This document shows, piece after piece, positions 59,276-64,000 of a stretch of DNA of 64,000 nt. The stretch comes from Cupriavidus sp. (lineage in GTDB: Bacteria; Pseudomonadota; Gammaproteobacteria; Burkholderiales; Burkholderiaceae). A model generated the notes under the pieces. That model saw only the letters and a list, made by a program, of their open reading frames with translations. It made no database searches and was not told where the DNA came from. Location: the NCBI GenBank assembly GCA_031180665.1, contig JAPSLP010000013.1, positions 56,761-120,760 on the forward strand, read 5' to 3'. Positions within the stretch are counted from its first letter, which is position 1. Each line of letters opens with the position of its first letter. A program made the position numbers and the translations under genes.

Positions 59276-60214
59276 ATGCAGATCGATCCCCACGGCATGG
59301 ACCGCTTCGACGCCTTGCAACTGTTTACCCGCATCGTGGAACTGGGCAGCTTCTCCGGTGCCGCCAATGCGCTCAATATTCCGCGCGCCACGGCCACGCA
59401 TGCAATCAAGGAACTGGAGGCAAGGCTCGGCGCCCGGCTGCTGGAGCGCACCACGCGCCAGGTCCGGCCCACGCTCGACGGCCAGGCGTTCTACGAGCGC
59501 AGCAAGCGCGTGCTGGTCGAACTCGAGAATGCCGAGACCTCGCTGAGCAGCCACGCCACCGATCCGCGCGGCACGCTGCGGCTCGATCTGCATGGCACGC
59601 ACGCGGCGATGATCATCCTGCCGCGCATCGGCGAATTCCACCAACGCTATCCGCATATCGAGCTGGTGATCAGCAGCGGCGACCGGCTGGTCGATCTGGT
59701 CGGGGAGGGCATCGATTGCGTGGTGCGGGCCGGCGTACCGCGCGAGTCATCGCTGGTGGCGCGGCGGCTGGCCAATCTTCCCGAGGTGATCTGCGCCAGC
59801 CCGGCCTATCTGGAACGGCATGGCGTGCCGCGGCATCCCGGCGAAATCGCCCAGCATCAGGGCGTGGGCTTCTTCTCGCGCAATCATGACTACCGCTACC
59901 CCTTCGCGGTCAGGATCGACGGCGAGGTCGTCGAGTACCTGCCGCGTGGGTGGATCACCGTCAGCGACGCCGAGTGCTATACGCAGGCCGGGCTGGCCGG
60001 TTGCGGGCTGATCCAGGTGCCGCGCTTCCGTATCGAGGACCATCTGCGCGCCGGCCGGCTGGTGCAGGTGCTGGCCGACTGGCCATGCCCGGAACTGCCG
60101 CTGTCGGTCATGTACACCTCGCAGCGCCAACTGGCGCCGCGGGTGCGGGTCTTCGTCGACTGGGTCTGCGCGCTCTATGAAGCGCGCTTCGGACCCGTGC
60201 GGGCCGGCGCCTGA
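59276..60214 (+). CDS. LysR-family regulator
   Basis: About 312 residues (or 305 from Met8). The helix-turn-helix RFDALQLFTRIVELGSFSGA region with NIPRATATHAIKELE is of the CrgA/DsdC-like LysR branch, followed by a substrate domain. It is in the same direction as iorAB-doxX; its target may be that operon or the SDR on the opposite strand. Confidence 0.87.
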   Translation: MQIDPHGMDRFDALQLFTRIVELGSFSGAANALNIPRATATHAIKELEARLGARLLERTTRQVRPTLDGQAFYERSKRVLVELENAETSLSSHATDPRGTLRLDLHGTHAAMIILPRIGEFHQRYPHIELVISSGDRLVDLVGEGIDCVVRAGVPRESSLVARRLANLPEVICASPAYLERHGVPRHPGEIAQHQGVGFFSRNHDYRYPFAVRIDGEVVEYLPRGWITVSDAECYTQAGLAGCGLIQVPRFRIEDHLRAGRLVQVLADWPCPELPLSVMYTSQRQLAPRVRVFVDWVCALYEARFGPVRAGA

Positions 60215-60230
60215 TCGCGGCGCCCCTGCG

Positions 60231-60929
60231 TCAAGCGCGATTGACCACCGGCAGCAGCGCGCCGTGAATGGCGCGGGCGGCGTCCGAGGCCAGGAACAGG
60301 ATCGCGTCGGCCAGCGCCGCGGGATCGACCCAGCGCGAGGCATCGGCGTCGGGCATTGCCGCGCGGTTTTCCGGGGTATCGAGCACGCTGGGCAGCACGG
60401 CGTTGACGTGGACCCCCTGGTCGCGCACCTCGGCCGACAGCGCCTCGGTCAAACGGGCGAGCGCGTCCTTCGACGCGCAGTAGGCCCCCATCTGCGCCAG
60501 TCCGCGGGCGGCGGAGTTCGCGCCGACATTGACGATCTTGCCGCCGCCGGCGGCGATCATATGCGGCACCACCGCGCGCGACACGTTCAGCACGGTGCGC
60601 AGGTTCAGGTCGAACATCCGCTCCCACTGTGCATCGGCGCCTTCGCCGACGACCGGGCCCATGCCGAAGCCGCCCGCCAGATTGCACACCACGTCGATAC
60701 GCTGGCAGCTGCCGATCGCCTGTTCGACCGCGCGCTTCACCGCGCCTGCGTCGAGCAGGTCGGCCTCCACCGCGAGATGCGAGCCGGCCGGAAGGGCGGG
60801 GCTGACGCCGGGGCGGTCGACCAGCACCAGGCGCGCACCTGCCCGCGCGAAGGCGTCGGCGACGGCGCGGCCGAGGTTGCCGGCCGCGCCGGTGATGAGG
60901 ACGGTCTTGTCGTGGAAGTCGAATGCCAT
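60231..60929 (-). CDS. Short-chain dehydrogenase/reductase
   Basis: SDR of about 232 residues. Cofactor motif TGAAGNLGRAV (classical TGxxGxLG form) at residues 14-24, NLAGG, and the catalytic Tyr-Lys in YCASK with preceding Ser/Asn. The acidic residue in VLVDRPG suggests NAD preference. The ATG at 60929 follows AGGAG; an upstream start at 61004 would translate the CAGCAGCAT repeats. Confidence 0.87.
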   Translation of the reverse strand: MAFDFHDKTVLITGAAGNLGRAVADAFARAGARLVLVDRPGVSPALPAGSHLAVEADLLDAGAVKRAVEQAIGSCQRIDVVCNLAGGFGMGPVVGEGADAQWERMFDLNLRTVLNVSRAVVPHMIAAGGGKIVNVGANSAARGLAQMGAYCASKDALARLTEALSAEVRDQGVHVNAVLPSVLDTPENRAAMPDADASRWVDPAALADAILFLASDAARAIHGALLPVVNRA

Positions 60930-60950
60930 GTCGGATCTCCTGGGTATAAG

Positions 60951-60985
60951 CAGCGGCATCAGCAGCATCAGCAGCATCAACAGCG
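60951..60985. repeat. 9-bp tandem repeat CAGCAGCAT upstream of the SDR gene
   Basis: About 3.8 units: one variant CAGCGGCAT, two exact CAGCAGCAT and a partial CAACAGCG. Located 22-57 bases upstream of the SDR start on the minus strand. Confidence 0.8.
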
Positions 60986-61134
60986 TCGGGTTGCATCGCG
61001 CCAATGCGGTCGGCGCCCAGTGTATGGCGACGCGCCCAACAGGATGTTGCGATTGCAGCTCGGGCTAACCCTGTGTCGCGGCAGAAAATTGCGGCATGGC
61101 GGCGCTGTCGGCGCTGTCGGCGCGGGCGGGCCGT

Positions 61135-61608
61135 CTACAGGTCCATCGGCATCGCGCTGGTGCACTTGATCTCGTCGAGGCAGACGCTGGAGCGCACGCC
61201 GCTGACCCCCGGAATCCGCATCAGCGTATCGAGCAGGAAGTCCGACAGCGACTTCAGGTCCCGCGCGACCACCTTCAATACATAGTCGATATCGCCCGTC
61301 ACGGAGAAGCACTCCTGAATCTGGGCCAGTTCGGTGACCAGGCCCTTGAACTTCGACAGGTCGCGGATATGCCCGCGTTCCATCGTCACATGGATGAAGG
61401 CCACCACGCCGAAGCCGAGCATGGTGCCATCGAGCCGCGCCTCGTAGCGCTTGATGATGCCGCTTTCCTCCAGGCGGCGGTGACGCCGCAAAGTCTGCGC
61501 CGGCGACAGGTTGATGGCCTCGGCCAGTTCCAGGTTGGAGGCGCGGCCGTGCTCCTGCAGAACGTCCAGCAGGCGGCGGTCGGTACGGTCCAGTTCGATC
61601 GAATGCAT
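61135..61608 (-). CDS. Lrp/AsnC-family regulator
   Basis: About 157 residues: N-terminal helix-turn-helix ([28 protein letters not shown], in part) and C-terminal RAM domain for amino-acid binding ([19 protein letters not shown]). Divergent from hpd, with a palindrome between them; likely senses tyrosine, phenylalanine or hydroxyphenylpyruvate and controls hpd and the permease. Confidence 0.9.
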   Translation of the reverse strand: MHSIELDRTDRRLLDVLQEHGRASNLELAEAINLSPAQTLRRHRRLEESGIIKRYEARLDGTMLGFGVVAFIHVTMERGHIRDLSKFKGLVTELAQIQECFSVTGDIDYVLKVVARDLKSLSDFLLDTLMRIPGVSGVRSSVCLDEIKCTSAMPMDL

Positions 61609-61685
61609 CTTTATTTCTCCAAGGCGCGGATGGACGAAATGTTATCTCACATCCTAGGGTTTCCCTGTGCTTTTAACGAAATCCA

Positions 61686-61702
61686 ATTTGGCGCCGCGAA
61701 AT
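61686..61702. promoter_or_regulatory. Candidate Lrp operator before hpd
   Basis: 17-nt near-perfect palindrome ATTTGGCGCCGCGAAAT, symmetric apart from one pair and the centre. The -10-like TATAAA begins at its last base (61702). Location between divergent regulator and target supports it as a binding site. Confidence 0.6.
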
Positions 61703-61866
61703 ATAAACTGCATCGCATTGCCGCATGCGACAGACCGTCCCGCCGCAGCCTGGGCCGCCAAGGGCCGACGCCCGCAGCCCCGGTTCGAAGCATGCGCAGC
61801 CGAAATAATATTTCCCCGGCGGTGCCCCGGCATCCCCGACCCACAACCCACTTGCCAGAAGACGAT

Positions 61867-62940
61867 ATGAGCGATCTCTTTGACAACCCGATGCAGCTGA
61901 TGGGCTTTGAATTCGTCGAATTCGCCTCGCCGACGCCGAATGTGCTGGAGCCCCTGTTCGAACAGATGGGCTTCACGCTGGTGGCGCGCCACCGCTCCAA
62001 GGACGTGGTGCTGTATCGCCAGGGCGACGTCAATTTCATCGTCAATCGCGAGCCGAACAGCCAGGCCGCGTATTTCGCCGCCGAGCACGGCCCGAGCGCC
62101 TGCGGCATGGCGTTCCGCGTCAAGGACTCGCACAAGGCCTACGCCCGTGCGCTGGAGCTCGGCGCGCAGCCGGTCGAGATCCCGACCGGCCCGATGGAGC
62201 TGCGTCTGCCGGCGATCAAGGGCATCGGCGGCGCGCCGCTCTACCTGATCGACCGTTTCGAGGACGGCAAGAGCATCTACGACATCGACTTCGAATTCAT
62301 CGAAGGCGTGGATCGCCGCCCGGTGGGCCACGGCCTGAAGCTGATCGACCACCTGACGCACAACGTCTACCGTGGCCGCATGGCGTACTGGGCCGACTTC
62401 TACGAGAAGCTGTTCAACTTCCGCGAGATCCGCTACTTCGACATCAAGGGCGAATACACCGGCCTGACCTCGAAGGCGATGACCGCGCCGGACGGCAAGA
62501 TCCGCATTCCGCTGAACGAGGAATCGCAGAAGGGCGGCGGCCAGATCGAGGAATTCCTGATGGAGTTCAACGGCGAAGGCATCCAGCACATCGCCTTCCT
62601 GTGCGACAACCTGATCGAGGTGATCGACAACCTGCAGCTGTCGGGCGTGCCGCTGGCGACCGCGCCGAACCAGTACTACTACGACAACCTGGCCAAGCGC
62701 CTGCCCGGCCATGGCCAGCCCGTCGATCAGTTGCAGGCTCGCGGCATCCTGCTCGACGGCACCACCGAAGGGGGCCAGCGCCGCCTGCTGCTGCAGATCT
62801 TCTCCAAGCCGCTGCTGGGCCCCGTGTTCTTCGAGTTCATCCAGCGCGAAGGCGACGAAGGCTTCGGCGAAGGCAACTTCAAGGCGCTGTTCGAATCGCT
62901 CGAGCGCGACCAGATCGAGCGCGGCGTGCTGACCGTCTGA
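61867..62940 (+). CDS. hpd: 4-hydroxyphenylpyruvate dioxygenase
   Basis: Non-heme iron dioxygenase of about 357 residues that turns 4-hydroxyphenylpyruvate into homogentisate in tyrosine catabolism. Two vicinal-oxygen-chelate modules are present. The iron ligands are His162 (IDHLTHN), His241 (GIQHIAF) and Glu323 (FFEFIQ). The conserved C-terminal [14 protein letters not shown] is intact. Divergent from the Lrp regulator. Confidence 0.96.
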   Translation: MSDLFDNPMQLMGFEFVEFASPTPNVLEPLFEQMGFTLVARHRSKDVVLYRQGDVNFIVNREPNSQAAYFAAEHGPSACGMAFRVKDSHKAYARALELGAQPVEIPTGPMELRLPAIKGIGGAPLYLIDRFEDGKSIYDIDFEFIEGVDRRPVGHGLKLIDHLTHNVYRGRMAYWADFYEKLFNFREIRYFDIKGEYTGLTSKAMTAPDGKIRIPLNEESQKGGGQIEEFLMEFNGEGIQHIAFLCDNLIEVIDNLQLSGVPLATAPNQYYYDNLAKRLPGHGQPVDQLQARGILLDGTTEGGQRRLLLQIFSKPLLGPVFFEFIQREGDEGFGEGNFKALFESLERDQIERGVLTV

Positions 62941-63111
62941 TCGGCACCGCCATCGGCACCAAGCCCGGCCGCTCGCGTCGGGATTGTTATCAGGGTCATA
63001 TCCACCGACTGCCCGGCGCTACCCGCGCCGCGGCAGCGCACAGCCATAAGCGCCCGCCCCCATAGAGGCGCCCGGCTATCATTCCAAAAGAATGGGTAGA
63101 GGAAACACTTC

Positions 63112-64000
63112 ATGCATGCAGACAACACGGACCGCTCGCTCCAGCGCGGCCTGAAGAACCGGCACATCCAGCTGATCGCGCTGGGCGGTGCCATTGGCAC
63201 GGGCCTGTTCCTGGGCATCGCGCAGACCATCAAGATGGCCGGCCCCTCGGTATTGCTGGGCTATGCCATCGCTGGCATCGTCGCCTTTTTCATCATGCGC
63301 CAGCTCGGCGAAATGGTGGTCGACGAGCCGGTGGCGGGCTCCTTCAGCTATTTCGCCAACAAGTACTACGGCAACTTCGCCGGCTTCATGTCGGGCTGGA
63401 ACTACTGGGTGCTCTATATCCTGGTCAGCATGGCCGAGCTGTCGGCGGTGGGCATCTATGTCCAGTACTGGTGGCCGGAGATTCCGACCTGGGTGTCGGC
63501 GCTGGCCTTCTTCCTGATCATCAACGCGGTCAACCTGGCCAGCGTCAAGTCCTTCGGCGAGACCGAGTTCTGGTTCTCGATCGTCAAGGTGGCGGCAATC
63601 ATCGGCATGATCGGCTTCGGCGGCTATCTGCTGGTGTCGGGCGAGGCCGGCCCGCAGGCCACGGTCGCCAACCTGTGGCAGCACGGCGGCTTCTTCCCGA
63701 ACGGCGTGTCCGGCCTGGTGATGGCGATGGCGGTGATCATGTTCTCGTTCGGCGGCCTGGAGCTGGTGGGCATCACCGCGGCCGAGGCCGATTCGCCCGA
63801 GAAGACCATCCCGAAGGCGACCAACCAGGTCATCTATCGCATCCTGATCTTTTACGTTGGCGCGCTCGGCGTGCTGCTGTCGCTGTACCCGTGGGAGAAC
63901 GTCGCCAGCGGCGGCAGCCCCTTCGTGCTGATCTTCCACGCGCTGAACAGCAACTGGGTCGCCAACGTGCTGAACGTGGTGGTGCTGACCGCGGCGCTGT
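63112..64000 (+). CDS. aroP: Aromatic amino acid permease (AroP-like), 3' end beyond the window
   Basis: Amino-acid permease of the APC superfamily; 296 residues are visible before the edge. LKNRHIQLIALGGAIGTGLFLG at the first helix, the motif RQLGEMVVDEPVAGSFSYFA and FGGLELVGITAAEADSPEKTIPKA are typical of AroP and close relatives. GAGGA precedes the ATG. It follows hpd by 171 bases; uptake of tyrosine and phenylalanine would supply the dioxygenase pathway, though other amino acids cannot be excluded. Confidence 0.85.
   Translation, partial: MHADNTDRSLQRGLKNRHIQLIALGGAIGTGLFLGIAQTIKMAGPSVLLGYAIAGIVAFFIMRQLGEMVVDEPVAGSFSYFANKYYGNFAGFMSGWNYWVLYILVSMAELSAVGIYVQYWWPEIPTWVSALAFFLIINAVNLASVKSFGETEFWFSIVKVAAIIGMIGFGGYLLVSGEAGPQATVANLWQHGGFFPNGVSGLVMAMAVIMFSFGGLELVGITAAEADSPEKTIPKATNQVIYRILIFYVGALGVLLSLYPWENVASGGSPFVLIFHALNSNWVANVLNVVVLTAAL

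Overview
The window is GC-rich, densely coded DNA from a betaproteobacterium of the order Burkholderiales, most likely a Cupriavidus-like soil or water organism. This is inferred from three Bug/TctC-type periplasmic receptors without membrane partners, a czcICBA metal-efflux operon with czcI in front, many small catabolic cassettes each next to a LysR, IclR, RpiR, XRE or Lrp regulator, and intergenic GTCGTCCCCGCG-type hairpin repeats. No rRNA, tRNA, insertion sequence or CRISPR array was seen. Both ends cut through genes.

Left part (1-18.4 kb): a dctBD two-component pair is divergent from dctA. Between them lie two tandem palindromes and a perfect sigma-54 promoter, so C4-dicarboxylate control can be read directly from the DNA. 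gltS follows, with a TAXI-type lipoprotein right behind it. Next come an AbiE-type toxin-antitoxin pair and a LysR-controlled cassette for a sugar acid or hydroxy acid (Bug receptor, UxaA/GarD-type dehydratase, aldehyde dehydrogenase, HpcH-type aldolase, FAD-linked oxidase). A DJ-1/PfpI protein ends inside a 14-nt tandem repeat array.

Middle part (18.5-39.5 kb): an RpiR regulator heads an apparent operon for peptide scavenging (isoaspartyl peptidase, GsiABCD-type ABC importer, DmpA-type and DppA-type aminopeptidases). A second perfect sigma-54 promoter and a 16-nt palindrome lie upstream. Then comes the most unusual segment, 28.5-32.5 kb, with two unrecognised proteins. One carries an F-box-like segment, a eukaryotic ubiquitin-ligase adaptor motif that in bacteria is mainly known from secreted effectors. 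The other is a large protein with several hydrophobic segments. phoD, a PRC-barrel protein, a relic CoA-transferase, a Bug receptor, an acyl-CoA dehydrogenase, two tandem IclR regulators, a ferredoxin and a cupin follow.

Right part (40-64 kb): an MHS transporter, an XRE-cupin regulator and a DJ-1 protein share a GGAAACA motif near their promoters. An operon with AtoE, YciI-like, cyclase, CatC-like and PcaD-like proteins follows, then a Bug receptor and the remains of an ImmA/PIN toxin module. czcICBA, a molybdenum hydroxylase pair (iorAB) with DoxX, a LysR regulator and an SDR come next. The window ends with an Lrp regulator divergent from hpd (tyrosine catabolism) and an aromatic amino acid permease running off the edge.
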